Source: Pseudomonas guariconensis (GTDB lineage Bacteria; Pseudomonadota; Gammaproteobacteria; Pseudomonadales; Pseudomonadaceae). Taken from it: a DNA stretch of 64,000 nucleotides. Position numbers and translations under genes: made by a program. Positions 37,091 through 46,183 of this stretch are shown one piece after another; the stretch's first letter is position 1; the number at the start of each line of letters is the position of its first letter. The stretch covers positions 310,001 through 374,000 of the forward strand of contig NZ_FMYX01000005.1 in assembly GCF_900102675.1 (NCBI RefSeq), given 5' to 3'. The notes beneath the pieces are model-generated. The model was not told the DNA's origin. It made no database searches and was given only the letters and a program-made list of their open reading frames with translations.

Positions 37091-39391
37091 ATGGTGCATC
37101 GTTTACTTGCTGGCGCTTTCGCCCTGCTCATCAGCGGCGTGGCGTTCGGGCAAGCCCCTCAATCGAGCCCGGCGATTTCGTACACCCGGGACATTCAACC
37201 GATCTTCACTGAGAAGTGCGTGGCCTGCCATGCATGCAACGACGCGGCCTGCCAGCTCAAGCTGGAAAGCCCAGAAGGTGCAGTGCGCGGTGCTTCCAAG
37301 ACGCCGGTGTACCAGGGGGAGCGCAGCAAGGCGGTGCCCACCACGCGGCTGTTCTATGACGCCCACGACGAGCAGGCCTGGCGCAAGATGGGCTTTTATT
37401 CGGTGCTCGACAACCAGGGCAGCCAGGCCGCGTTGATGGCACGTATGCTCGAGCTGGGTCACAAAACGCCGCTGACGCCCAACGCCAAGCTGCCCGAGGA
37501 GATCGTCTTGGGGCTCAACCGTAACAACATGTGCCCATTGCCCCATGAGTTCGACGCCTACGCCGGTGCCCACCCCAAGGAGGGGATGCCGCTAGCTGTC
37601 ACCGGGCTCACCGATGCCGAGTACCAGACCCTGCAGCGCTGGCTGGCGGCCGGTGCGCCGGTCGAATACCAGCCGATCCAGCCCAGCGCCATCGAGTCCC
37701 GGCAGATCGCCGAATGGGAAGAGCTGCTCAACCGTCCGGGTTCCACCGAGGCCCTGGTGGGCCGCTGGCTGTACGAGCATCTGTTCCTGGCGCATGTCTA
37801 TTTCACCGGGGGCGAGCCGGGGCACTTCTTCCAGTGGGTGCGTTCGCGCACCCCAAGCGGCAAGCCGGTGGACATCATCGCCACCCGCAGGCCCAACGAC
37901 CCGCCCGGCACTGACTTCTATTACCGCCTGATCCCGGTACAGGGTGTGATCGTGCACAAGACCCACATCACCTACCCGATGGGCCCGCAGAAGCTCAAGC
38001 GCGTCAAGCAACTGTTCTACAGCGGCGACTGGCACGCCACGTCACTGCCGGGGTACGGCCCGCGCCACCGCTCCAACCCGTTCGAGACCTTCGAGGCGAT
38101 CCCGGCGGTGGCGCGCTACCAGTTCATGCTGGACAACGCCGAATACTTCGTGCGCACCTTCATCCGTGGCCCGGTGTGTCGTGGGCAGATCGCCACCGAT
38201 GTGATTCGCGACAACTTCTGGGCGCTGTTCCAGGAGCCGGCCCATGACCGCTACATCACCGATGCCGAGTACCGCGGCAAGGCGACACCGCTGCTGGCGA
38301 TGCCTGGGCAGATCGACGACGTGGGCAGTGTGCTGAGTCTGTGGCATGCCTATCGCGACAAGCGCAACGAGTACGAGAAGCTGCGTCGCGAAGCTTATGC
38401 CCAGATGCCTGCACCGAGCTGGTCGACCCTGTGGGCGGGCAATGACAATGCGCTGCTGACCATCTTCCGCCACTTCGACAGCGCGTCGGTGAGCAAGGGC
38501 CTGATCGGCGACGTGCCGCTGACCACCTGGTTGTTCGACTACCCGCTGTTCGAGCGCACCTACTATCAATTGGCGGTGAACTTCGATGTATTCGGCAACG
38601 TCTCGCACCAGTTGCAGACCCGCCTGTACTTCGACCTGATCCGCAATGGTGCCGAGATCAACTTCCTGCGCCTGATGCCGGCCGACCAGCGCGGCGCGAT
38701 CCTGAGCGACTGGTACCAGAACAGCGGCAAGGTAAAGATGTGGCTCGACTACGAGGACATCGACACCAGTACACCAAGTGCGCTGAAGCTGGACGAGGCA
38801 AATCCCAAGCGTGATTTCGGCCTCAAATTGCTGCAACGCACTGGTAGCCTCAACGCGGCGCCCGATCCGATCAACCGCTGCACTGGTGCCCATTGCTCGC
38901 GTCCGCAGATGAGCGCCGAGTTCCAAGATGCCGAGCAGAGTCTTAGCCGCCTGGTCTCGCGCCCGGCTGCCGGGCTCAAGGTGATCAACCAGTTGCCCGA
39001 GGCGACCCTGCTGCGCATCGAAGGGCAGGGCGGCCAGCGCCAGGTCTACAGCCTGTTGCGCAACCGCGCCCACAGCAACGTCGCCTTCCTGCTCGGCGAG
39101 GCCTATCGCTACCAGCCAGGCCTGGACACGCTGACCCTGTACCCGGGCGTGCTCAGCAGCTACCCGAACTTCATCTTCAACATCCCGACCCAGGATGTAC
39201 CGGAGTTCGTCGAGGACATGGAGGCTGCCCGCGACGATACGGCCAAGTTCGAGCGGATCGTCATGCGCTGGGGCGTGCGCCGCAGCCACCCTGAGTTCTG
39301 GCGCTACTTCCATGACCTGAACACGTTCATCAAGGAGACCGAGCCTGTGGAAGCGGGTGTGCTGGACATGAACCGCTACGAGAACCTTTGA
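37091..39391 (+). CDS. cti: Fatty acid cis/trans isomerase
   Basis: A 766-residue periplasmic protein that converts cis to trans unsaturated fatty acids in membrane phospholipids under solvent or heat stress; the family is typical of P. putida and close relatives. The signal peptide is HRLLAGAFALLISGVAFGQA, and a c-type haem site CVACH lies at residues 43-47, followed by a second Cys pair (ACNDAAC). The ATG at 37091 gives the 766-residue length I know for P. putida Cti; in-frame ATGs 10 and 26 codons earlier are less likely. Divergent from metH with an intergenic region of about 170 bases. Confidence 0.95.
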   Translation: MVHRLLAGAFALLISGVAFGQAPQSSPAISYTRDIQPIFTEKCVACHACNDAACQLKLESPEGAVRGASKTPVYQGERSKAVPTTRLFYDAHDEQAWRKMGFYSVLDNQGSQAALMARMLELGHKTPLTPNAKLPEEIVLGLNRNNMCPLPHEFDAYAGAHPKEGMPLAVTGLTDAEYQTLQRWLAAGAPVEYQPIQPSAIESRQIAEWEELLNRPGSTEALVGRWLYEHLFLAHVYFTGGEPGHFFQWVRSRTPSGKPVDIIATRRPNDPPGTDFYYRLIPVQGVIVHKTHITYPMGPQKLKRVKQLFYSGDWHATSLPGYGPRHRSNPFETFEAIPAVARYQFMLDNAEYFVRTFIRGPVCRGQIATDVIRDNFWALFQEPAHDRYITDAEYRGKATPLLAMPGQIDDVGSVLSLWHAYRDKRNEYEKLRREAYAQMPAPSWSTLWAGNDNALLTIFRHFDSASVSKGLIGDVPLTTWLFDYPLFERTYYQLAVNFDVFGNVSHQLQTRLYFDLIRNGAEINFLRLMPADQRGAILSDWYQNSGKVKMWLDYEDIDTSTPSALKLDEANPKRDFGLKLLQRTGSLNAAPDPINRCTGAHCSRPQMSAEFQDAEQSLSRLVSRPAAGLKVINQLPEATLLRIEGQGGQRQVYSLLRNRAHSNVAFLLGEAYRYQPGLDTLTLYPGVLSSYPNFIFNIPTQDVPEFVEDMEAARDDTAKFERIVMRWGVRRSHPEFWRYFHDLNTFIKETEPVEAGVLDMNRYENL

Positions 39392-39477
39392 TCGGGTCGG
39401 GCTGACCTTTTCGGATACGTTGCGGTCGGACCTGCCGGGTGGTCCTGATCCATCGCGGGGGCTGCGTGGCAGCCCTT

Positions 39478-39533
39478 GGCGGGTAAACCCGCTCCCACGG
39501 TTTCGCCGCAAGCCGTGCGCAAGCGGGTTTAGC
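39478..39533. repeat. REP element with a degraded inverted partner
   Basis: A full copy, GGCGGGTAAACCCGCTCCCA at 39478-39497, is followed by GCAAGCGGGTTTAGC at 39519-39533, which looks like a decayed inverted copy. It separates cti from the acyltransferase gene. Confidence 0.7.
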
Positions 39534-39605
39534 TTCGACGAGCGCGCAGTGCGCGCCGCTGCGTTCGATCGGGGCCTCAATGCACCGAAAACCGCAGGAA
39601 CCGGC

Positions 39606-40640
39606 ATGCTGTATTCGCTTCAGGCTCTCCGGGCATTCGCCGCCTGGGTGGTGGTCTGCCACCACTTCATGCAGATCTTCTTCGACTTCCACGCTACCGG
39701 GCCGATCGGCCGACTGCTCGCCGAACGAGGCGCCGTGGGCGTGGATATCTTCTTCGTCATCAGCGGGCTGGTGATATACCTCTCGACCCGCGACAAACCT
39801 ATCGCGCCCGGGCAGTTCCTGCTCAATCGGGTGCTGCGCATCGTTCCTGCCTATTGGTTCTACACATTGCTGATGGCCTTGCTGTTGCTGGTGGCCAGTC
39901 GCTGGATGCCGCACCAAGTGTTCGACGGGCAGCATCTGCTGCTGTCACTGTTGTTCATCCCGGCGGAGAACCCCGGCGGCTACGGCTTGTATCCGACACT
40001 CAACGTCGGCTGGACGCTGAACTTCGAGATGTTCTTCTACCTGTTGTTCGGCCTGGCCTTCCTGGTGCGACGGCGACACCATCTGTTGCTGGTGAGCGCA
40101 GCTCTGTTGATGGTCAGTGAGGTGCTTGGACGCATGGGCGTACTGAGCCGCTTCTACAGCAACGGCATCATCTACGAGTTCTTGCTGGGCATCGGCATTG
40201 GCGTGCTGTACCGCCGCGGGCTGGTGCGCGAAGGGCTGTGGTTGCCGCTGATGGTACTGGGGTTGGCGGGGTATGCCTTGTATCAGCTGGATGCCTCCGT
40301 GCGCCTGCTGCACTGGGGCGTGCCGAGTGCGTTGGTAGTGTTGGCGTTTGTCGCACTGGAGCCGTATTTCCATGGCAACCGGGTGCTCAAGGCACTGGGC
40401 GACTGCTCCTATTCGGTGTACTTGATTCACGTGCTGGTGCTCTATGGCGGCTGGTTCGCCAGTCAGCGCCTGGGCTTGAATCCCTATGCGGTGTTTGCCG
40501 TCTGCGTGCTGTCCATTGGACTAATGTCGTGGCTCAGCTTCCACTGGCTGGAGCGCGGCCTGTACCGGCGTATGCAGGCCTGGTTGCGTGAAGACAGGGA
40601 GCCAGCCCAGGTGCTGGCGCTTTCCCGAGTCAAATACTAG
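39606..40640 (+). CDS. Acyltransferase-3 family membrane protein
   Basis: A 344-residue integral membrane protein with about ten segments. The conserved active-site region LRAFAAWVVVCHHFMQIFF (His pair) opens the protein, then VDIFFVISGLVIY and LLNRVLRIVPAYWFYTLL; the late GDCSYSVYLIHVLVLYGG completes the family signature. Such enzymes O-acetylate or acylate exported polysaccharides or lipids (ExoZ-like). The ATG at 39606 follows AGGA with an 8-base spacer. It stands alone, so its substrate cannot be inferred. Confidence 0.9.
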   Translation: MLYSLQALRAFAAWVVVCHHFMQIFFDFHATGPIGRLLAERGAVGVDIFFVISGLVIYLSTRDKPIAPGQFLLNRVLRIVPAYWFYTLLMALLLLVASRWMPHQVFDGQHLLLSLLFIPAENPGGYGLYPTLNVGWTLNFEMFFYLLFGLAFLVRRRHHLLLVSAALLMVSEVLGRMGVLSRFYSNGIIYEFLLGIGIGVLYRRGLVREGLWLPLMVLGLAGYALYQLDASVRLLHWGVPSALVVLAFVALEPYFHGNRVLKALGDCSYSVYLIHVLVLYGGWFASQRLGLNPYAVFAVCVLSIGLMSWLSFHWLERGLYRRMQAWLREDREPAQVLALSRVKY

Positions 40641-40689
40641 GACTTTGTTCGGGGGCCAGGTTGGCGTACACTTGCCGACAAGTCTGTGA

Positions 40690-41283
<594 letters not shown>

Positions 41284-41329
41284 TCCATGCTGCCTGGCGT
41301 GGGTTCATCCAGCGTTCTCTTTGCAAGAT

Positions 41330-41344
41330 GTTGCACTTAGCAAC
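41330..41344 (+). promoter_or_regulatory. Short dyad upstream of the Sco/PCuAC genes
   Basis: GTTGC-ACTTA-GCAAC is a perfect 5-base inverted repeat, in the 233-base gap between nfuA and the SCO-family gene. The dyad is short and may be fortuitous or a regulator half-site pair. Confidence 0.25.
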
Positions 41345-41516
41345 AAAGTGTTACGGAATCAAGCCCTGCGACAACAGGCCGCAGCCCGGATTTCAAGGGC
41401 TGCAGGCCGATCCCTCCTTCGTCGGGTGGATGCCCCTGGGGTGTCATGCCAGAATGCCTCGGTTTTTTCGTCGGCCCATCCCAGGGGCCGGCACCTTCCC
41501 TATAAAGGATGGTTCC

Positions 41517-42125
41517 ATGACTGATTTACTGACCCGGCGTGCTGTCGTCGCCGGGATGGGCGTTCTGGGGCTTGGCCTGCTGGCCGGTTGCAACCCGGCC
41601 CGGGGGCTCGAGTTCAAGTACGGCAAGAACATGAGCAACGAAATCCTCGGGCGCAAATTCCGCCTGAAGGACACCCAAGGGAACGAGCGCACCCTGTCGA
41701 GCTTCTATGGCTCCATGCCGATGATCTTCTTCGGCTTCACCCAGTGCCCGGCTGTCTGCCCGACCGCCATGGCGCGCGCGGCGCAAATCAGGAAGTTGCT
41801 CAGGGGCCGCGACCGCGACCTGTTCCAGGTGGTGCTCATCACCCTGGACCCGGAGCGTGATACCCCAGAAGTGCTCGATGCCTACGTCAAGGCCTTCGAC
41901 CCGTCGTTCACCGCCCTGACCGGCACCCCCGAGGAAATCGCCGAGGTGGCCAAGGAATTCAAGGTGTTCTACGAGAAGGTCCCCGCCGGCGATACCTACA
42001 CCGTCTCTCATTCGTCCACCAGCTACGTCTATGACACGCGTGGCACTCTGCGCTTGAGTCTTGGCCATTCCCTGACCGCCAAGGAATGCGCCGAAGACCT
42101 GGTCACCCTGATGGAGATTTGCTAA
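41517..42125 (+). CDS. SCO-family copper chaperone lipoprotein
   Basis: A 202-residue SCO1/SenC-type thioredoxin-fold protein. The signal region has a lipobox LLAGC (Cys near residue 24). Copper/redox residues are CPAVC at 77-81 and His165 in VSHSSTSYV. Members deliver copper to the CuA site of cytochrome c oxidase or act as periplasmic disulfide reductases. The ATG at 41517 has AAGGA with a 9-base spacer. It overlaps the PCuAC gene by one base (TAATG), so both act together in copper delivery. Confidence 0.92.
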   Translation: MTDLLTRRAVVAGMGVLGLGLLAGCNPARGLEFKYGKNMSNEILGRKFRLKDTQGNERTLSSFYGSMPMIFFGFTQCPAVCPTAMARAAQIRKLLRGRDRDLFQVVLITLDPERDTPEVLDAYVKAFDPSFTALTGTPEEIAEVAKEFKVFYEKVPAGDTYTVSHSSTSYVYDTRGTLRLSLGHSLTAKECAEDLVTLMEIC

Positions 42126-42604
42126 TGGCTGTTTCACTGCAACCTGCCAAACGTGCGCTGGCCGTTCTGGCCATGATGGGCCTGGCCTTGCCGGCCCTGG
42201 CCCAGACCACCGTGAGTGATGCCTGGGTTCGCGCCAGCGTGCCGCACCAGCAGTCCACTGGCGCGTTCATGACGCTGACTGCCGACACCGACAGCAAGCT
42301 GCTCAGCGTGGCCTCGCCGGTCGCCAAGACCGTACAGATCCACGAGATGAGCATGAAGGGCGACGTGATGAGCATGGGGGAGGTCAAGGCCGTCGACCTG
42401 CCCGCCGGTAAAGCGGTCTCCCTCGATCCTAACGGCTACCACGTGATGCTCATGGGCCTGACCCAGCAGGTCAAGGAAGGCGAGCAGGTGCCGCTGACCC
42501 TGACCATCGAAGATGCCAAGGGAACAAAGCAGACCCTGGAAATCCAGGCACCGGTTCGCCCGCTGGGGGCTGAAGCCGGGCATGATCACGCGCACATGCA
42601 CTGA
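42125..42604 (+). CDS. Periplasmic copper chaperone PCu(A)C
   Basis: A 159-residue exported chaperone. The signal peptide ends ALAQ near residue 27. The copper site is the methionine/histidine pattern IHEMSMKGDVMSM followed by YHVMLMGL, as in the H(M)X10MX21HXM motif of the DUF461/PCuAC family. The C-terminus is His-rich (GHDHAHMH) and may bind extra copper. Its gene overlaps the SCO stop by one base. Together they insert copper into terminal oxidases. Confidence 0.93.
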   Translation: MAVSLQPAKRALAVLAMMGLALPALAQTTVSDAWVRASVPHQQSTGAFMTLTADTDSKLLSVASPVAKTVQIHEMSMKGDVMSMGEVKAVDLPAGKAVSLDPNGYHVMLMGLTQQVKEGEQVPLTLTIEDAKGTKQTLEIQAPVRPLGAEAGHDHAHMH

Positions 42605-42640
42605 TCGGTGGCATGGGCTGCCGCGCAGCCCAACGCGACA

Positions 42641-42673
42641 CAAGGCCGCTCCCACCGTGTGGGCGCGGCCTTG
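42641..42673 (+). terminator. Terminator after the PCuAC gene
   Basis: CAAGGCCGC and GCGGCCTTG form a nine-pair outer stem with an inner CCCAC/GTGGG pairing. The following CTACATAAAA is not a strict T run, so strength is uncertain. Confidence 0.6.
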
Positions 42674-42677
42674 CTAC

Positions 42678-42701
42678 ATAAAAGGGGCGCCAAAGCGCCC
42701 C
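42678..42701 (-). terminator. Terminator of the 42723-42950 gene
   Basis: On the minus strand GGGGCGC-TTTG-GCGCCCC is followed by TTTTATG, a good intrinsic terminator. Confidence 0.8.
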
Positions 42702-42722
42702 GATCGACATTACAAATACTGC

Positions 42723-42950
42723 TCAGCTACGAAACCTCGGCAACGGTCGCTCGATGGTCAGCGAGGTCAAGGTCTTGCGTACCTGGGCGTCTTCGGCCTC
42801 CAGTGCCTTGAGGCTGGCGCGGATCTTGCCAGCCGCGGGCACATCGCCCTGCCGGTCGATCCAGTCGGCAATCTCCTTGCAGGCACTGCTCAGACAGGCT
42901 TGGCGCTGGTTCATCAGCGTCAGGAGGGTGGTGAGCTCTCTATCGGACAT
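42723..42950 (-). CDS. Small hypothetical helical protein
   Basis: A 75-residue soluble protein with a strong GGAGGAA ribosome site 7 bases before the ATG at 42950. It is helical and charged, with two cysteines (RQACLSSACKEIADWIDR) and a later KALEAEDAQVRKTLTSLTIE stretch. It has its own terminator. Function unknown. Confidence 0.72.
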   Translation of the reverse strand: MSDRELTTLLTLMNQRQACLSSACKEIADWIDRQGDVPAAGKIRASLKALEAEDAQVRKTLTSLTIERPLPRFRS

Positions 42951-43394
42951 GGCAGGTTCCTCCGTTCAGCCCTTTCAGTGTAGCAGGGGGTGGGGCTCCT
43001 GCCTGATGTGGGGGCTAGGTACTCACTGCGCATCACCCTCACGTCTCGCGCGATGCACAACGACTGCATTATCCATTGAATGGCATATATACACGGCTTG
43101 GGTAAGACGGTCTTCATCCTCTCTATATGGGTCTTGTTCGGAGTGCGAGGCGTCTGTAGGAAGTGGTGTGGGGCAGATGTTGTTTACAATGTTTTGAGCG
43201 CGTGGTTCTCCTCGGAGGCGGCGGTTGGCTACGTTTTCTCGCTGCTGGCCACGGGTACCGTGCTGGGCGGCCTGCTCTACACCAGGGTTCAATCGACACA
43301 CCTCGGTGCGTCTTGTGTTGCGCTATTGGGGGGCGACGCAAGGCATTGACCCGCCTGCAATTGGAGCTGCCTTTTTGAACTGTGTGACCGGGTG
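42951..43394. other. 444-base gap with an atypical open frame
   Basis: No recognised gene. An open frame at 43080-43349 (plus, 89 codons) uses rare codons (ATA, AGG, TGT) unlike its neighbours and has no clear ribosome site, although residues SSEAAVGYVFSLLATGTVLG look membrane-like. The base composition is more AT-rich at 43060-43200 than the surroundings. Confidence 0.4.
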
Positions 43395-44228
43395 CTAAAC
43401 GAACCGACACGCCTGCCGATACGCCCCCGGCGTCACGCCATAGGCCTGCTTGAATTGCCTGCTGAGGTGGCTCTGGTCGGCAAAACCCAGGGCGAAGGCG
43501 ACTTCTGAGGCGGGGAGGCCGCTCTTGAGCAGCTCTCGGGCGCGGGACAGGCGGCGCTGCTTGAGCCAAGCGTGGGGTGGCAGGCCGGTGGCCTGGCGGA
43601 ACACCCGGGCGAAGTGGAAGGGGGAGAGGTTGACCGCTGCGGCCAAGGCTTCGAGCGACGGTGGGTCGGCCAGCTGGCTTTCGAGCAGTTCGCGGGCGCG
43701 GGCCACAGCGCGCGGTTCGTTGCCGGGGGCGGGCGCCTCGGCGCCGTGGCCATGGCGTTGTACCAGCGCCAGGACTGCCTGGCGCCAGGCGGTCTGTTGT
43801 TCCAAGGCGCTTGCGTCGGACTCCGACAGCCGATGCAACTCGCTGAACAGGGCGGCCAAGGCGGGGTCCTGGATCACGCTGTCCTTGAAGTGCGGCATGC
43901 CATGGCGACCCAGCTCCAGCTCGTCGAGCACGCCGGTGACCCGTTCGTGCTCGGGGTAGAAGCCACGATAGCGCCAGCCTGCCTCGTGTGCCGTGGCGCC
44001 GGTGTGCAACTCGTCCGGGTTGATCAGCACCATGCTGCCCACCGGTGCCAGGTGCTCGCTGCCACGATGCCAGAATCGTTGGGCGCCGGACTCGATCACA
44101 GTGAACACGTAGCCTTCATGCACATGGGGGGCGAAGCGTTGCTGGAAATACCGCGCGTGCAGCATTTCCACATCGCCCAGTGCCGGGGCTTGCCAGAGGT
44201 GGGTCTGTTCGCGCGGGGGCGTGTTCAT
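43395..44228 (-). CDS. AraC-family transcriptional regulator
   Basis: A 277-residue regulator. The N-terminal cupin-like AraC-binding domain (FAPHVHEGYVFTVIESGAQR, INPDELHTGATAHEAGWRYR) is followed by the double helix-turn-helix: SLEALAAAVNLSPFHFARVF near residue 190 and ASEVAFALGFADQSHLSRQF, ending YGVTPGAYRQ. Its start overlaps the AzlD stop by 4 bases, so it is co-transcribed with azlC-azlD and probably regulates them. Confidence 0.92.
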   Translation of the reverse strand: MNTPPREQTHLWQAPALGDVEMLHARYFQQRFAPHVHEGYVFTVIESGAQRFWHRGSEHLAPVGSMVLINPDELHTGATAHEAGWRYRGFYPEHERVTGVLDELELGRHGMPHFKDSVIQDPALAALFSELHRLSESDASALEQQTAWRQAVLALVQRHGHGAEAPAPGNEPRAVARARELLESQLADPPSLEALAAAVNLSPFHFARVFRQATGLPPHAWLKQRRLSRARELLKSGLPASEVAFALGFADQSHLSRQFKQAYGVTPGAYRQACRFV

Positions 44229-44539
44229 GCCAGCCAGCTGCGCAGGAGGAAGAAGATCAACATGCTCACCAGCATGCTCAGCAACACACTGCGGGTCAAC
44301 AGCACCAGGGCGATGGCCACCAGTGAGCCGAGCAGGTAGGGGTTGGTGAGGCTCAGGTCCAGTTGATGCCCAGGCAGGAAGATGATCGGCCCGCAGATGG
44401 CCGTCAGCATGCCAGGTACGGCGAAGCCCAAGAATTGCCGGGCATTGGAGCTCAGGCGCAGGGGCAGGCGCGGTTCCAGGAAAGCGTAGCGGTTAAGAAA
44501 CACCACAAGGCCCATGGCGAAGATCAGCAGCCAGGTCAT
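44225..44539 (-). CDS. azlD: AzlD-family branched-chain amino acid exporter subunit
   Basis: A 104-residue membrane protein with four segments and the AzlD pattern MTWLLIFAMGLVVFLNRYAF, then FAVPGMLTAICGPIIFLP. With AzlC it forms an exporter of branched-chain amino acids or related compounds. The true start at 44539 overlaps the azlC stop by 4 bases; the longer frame to 44668 is out of place inside azlC. Confidence 0.88.
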   Translation of the reverse strand: MTWLLIFAMGLVVFLNRYAFLEPRLPLRLSSNARQFLGFAVPGMLTAICGPIIFLPGHQLDLSLTNPYLLGSLVAIALVLLTRSVLLSMLVSMLIFFLLRSWLA

Positions 44540-45237
44540 GAGCGGCCTCCGGTGAGTTTCTGGCAAGCGAAGCCGGCGCTCATGCCCAGCAGGCCGGCGG
44601 CGACCAGAGCGGTCTCCCAATGCCAGTGGCTGAACAGCACCGAACACAACAGCGACACCGCCACGCACACCACTGTCGGCAGGTTGCGCACCAGCGGTGC
44701 GATCAACGCGACGAACGTGGCGACGATGGAAAAGTCCAGGCCCAGCTGGTCCAGGTGTGGAATGTTCTGGCCTAGCAGGATGCCGGCCAGGGTGAACAGA
44801 TTCCAGGCCACATAGAACGTCAGGCCGACGCCCAGGGCGTACCAGCGGTTGAACTGCTGTTGGTCGTAGCGGCTGGTCAGGGCAAAGAATTCATCGGTGA
44901 GCAGAAAGCCCAGCCCCAGGCGCCAGCGCAGCGGCTGGCCGGACAGCACCGGACGCATGCTCAGGCCGTAGAGCAAATGTTGGGAAGTCAGCAACAAGGT
45001 TGTGAGCAGGATCGAGAACAGGTTGGCACCGCCCTTGAGCATGCCGATCGCTACCAATTGCGCGGCCCCTGCGAAAACGATGGCCGACAGCCCTTGGCCC
45101 TCCCAGGCGCTGAGGTTGGCCTCGATGGCCATGGAACCGGCGAGCAGGCCCCAGGGGGCTACGGCCAGGGATAAGGGCATGATGGCGATGGCGCCATGGA
45201 GGAATGCTTGGCGGGCGACAGGTGGGCTGCAGGGCAT
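44536..45237 (-). CDS. azlC: AzlC-family branched-chain amino acid exporter subunit
   Basis: A 233-residue membrane protein with the AzlC signature: FLHGAIAIMPLSLAVAPWGL, VFAGAAQLVAIGMLKGGANL, HLLYGLSMRP and GFLLTDEFFALTSR. It is the large subunit of the AzlCD pair. The ATG at 45237 is preferred; a TTG at 45258 would add seven codons. It is the first gene of the azlC-azlD-araC transcript, linked by two 4-base overlaps. Confidence 0.9.
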   Translation of the reverse strand: MPCSPPVARQAFLHGAIAIMPLSLAVAPWGLLAGSMAIEANLSAWEGQGLSAIVFAGAAQLVAIGMLKGGANLFSILLTTLLLTSQHLLYGLSMRPVLSGQPLRWRLGLGFLLTDEFFALTSRYDQQQFNRWYALGVGLTFYVAWNLFTLAGILLGQNIPHLDQLGLDFSIVATFVALIAPLVRNLPTVVCVAVSLLCSVLFSHWHWETALVAAGLLGMSAGFACQKLTGGRS

Positions 45238-45330
45238 GGTGGTGACTTGAATCGGCAAGGCAGTCCAGCATGCCAGAGCGGATGGGGCATGGCTTGAACA
45301 TTCTTGCTGCCTGCCCCTTGCTAAGCGAGT

Positions 45331-46026
45331 CTAGCGTTTGCTGGTCAGGTGTCGTTGGGCTGCGGCGCAGCCATTGATGTCCACTGCCTTTTGCAGCAAG
45401 GTCTGGCGTTGTTGAGGATCGAGGTCGCCGAGCAGACGATACACCTCCGCCTGGTAGTCCCGCTGGCGCCCCCACTGCATTTCCAGGCCTTGGGGTTGAC
45501 TGCGGTTGCAGGCCAGCCGTATCGCAGGCTGAGGGTAATAGGCGGCATAACGGGTGGCCATGCTGGGGATCGCTTCCAGCGCCTGACGGTAGGCGGGGCT
45601 TGCGTGGTAAGGCGGGCACCAGGTCGCGATCGCCGGGGCGGGTGGCGCGAATCCTTGTTGCAGGCTGGCTTCGAGCAGCGGGCAGGCCGCATCCGGAATT
45701 TGCGCCGTCGGCAGGTAGGTCATGTAGTACAGCGCCAGGCGGTACTGGGCGACCGGATGGTTGAGTGCCACCGATTTTTTCAGCAAGGCCACGGCGGTGG
45801 GTAGGGTTCGCGCCAGGGCCTGGCCTTGGCGGCTGAGTTCCGGGTCGCTGCCAATCGAGGTGCGCAGTGGGCTGGGGCTGTCGTCCTGGAGGTCGGCCTG
45901 CTCCAAGAGGGGCAGGGCCTGGCGGTAGAGCAGATCGGCATGGGGGTCGATCTGTACTTCCAGCGCTTGGGCGTCGAGCGCCAGCACGGCCATGAACAAC
46001 GGCGACCAGAAGAAGGCGCGGTTCAC
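45331..46026 (-). CDS. Exported protein, possibly with Sel1/TPR-type helical repeats
   Basis: A 231-residue exported protein of unknown function. It starts at the GTG at 46026 (GAGG 8 bases upstream) and has a signal peptide (FFWSPLFMAVLALDAQA). The mature part is helical, with PTAVALLKKSVALNHPVAQY and then YRLALYYMTYLP resembling a Sel1/TPR-type repeat, and several Cys residues. It may bind partners in the periplasm. It is not linked to neighbours by overlap. Confidence 0.65.
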   Translation of the reverse strand: MNRAFFWSPLFMAVLALDAQALEVQIDPHADLLYRQALPLLEQADLQDDSPSPLRTSIGSDPELSRQGQALARTLPTAVALLKKSVALNHPVAQYRLALYYMTYLPTAQIPDAACPLLEASLQQGFAPPAPAIATWCPPYHASPAYRQALEAIPSMATRYAAYYPQPAIRLACNRSQPQGLEMQWGRQRDYQAEVYRLLGDLDPQQRQTLLQKAVDINGCAAAQRHLTSKR

Positions 46027-46183
46027 AGGTAGGCCTCGCAGGCGGACTGGCCAGGGTGGGCCAGATACGGCAGGACGGCTTCGATCATCATGGCAGTTAC
46101 GCATGTACCTCAAGCGAATCAAGAGCGACGACGCCGTATTCTAGCCACCCAACGCTGCCTGCCGAAAGGCCAATCCTGTTTTG

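Noticed and set aside
38042..39607. 521-codon open frame on the minus strand opposite cti
   Set aside because: Antisense of Cti; no known domain.
43283..43300. tRNA-like GGTTCAATCG segment
   Set aside because: It resembles a T-loop but no acceptor, D or anticodon stems can be drawn around it.
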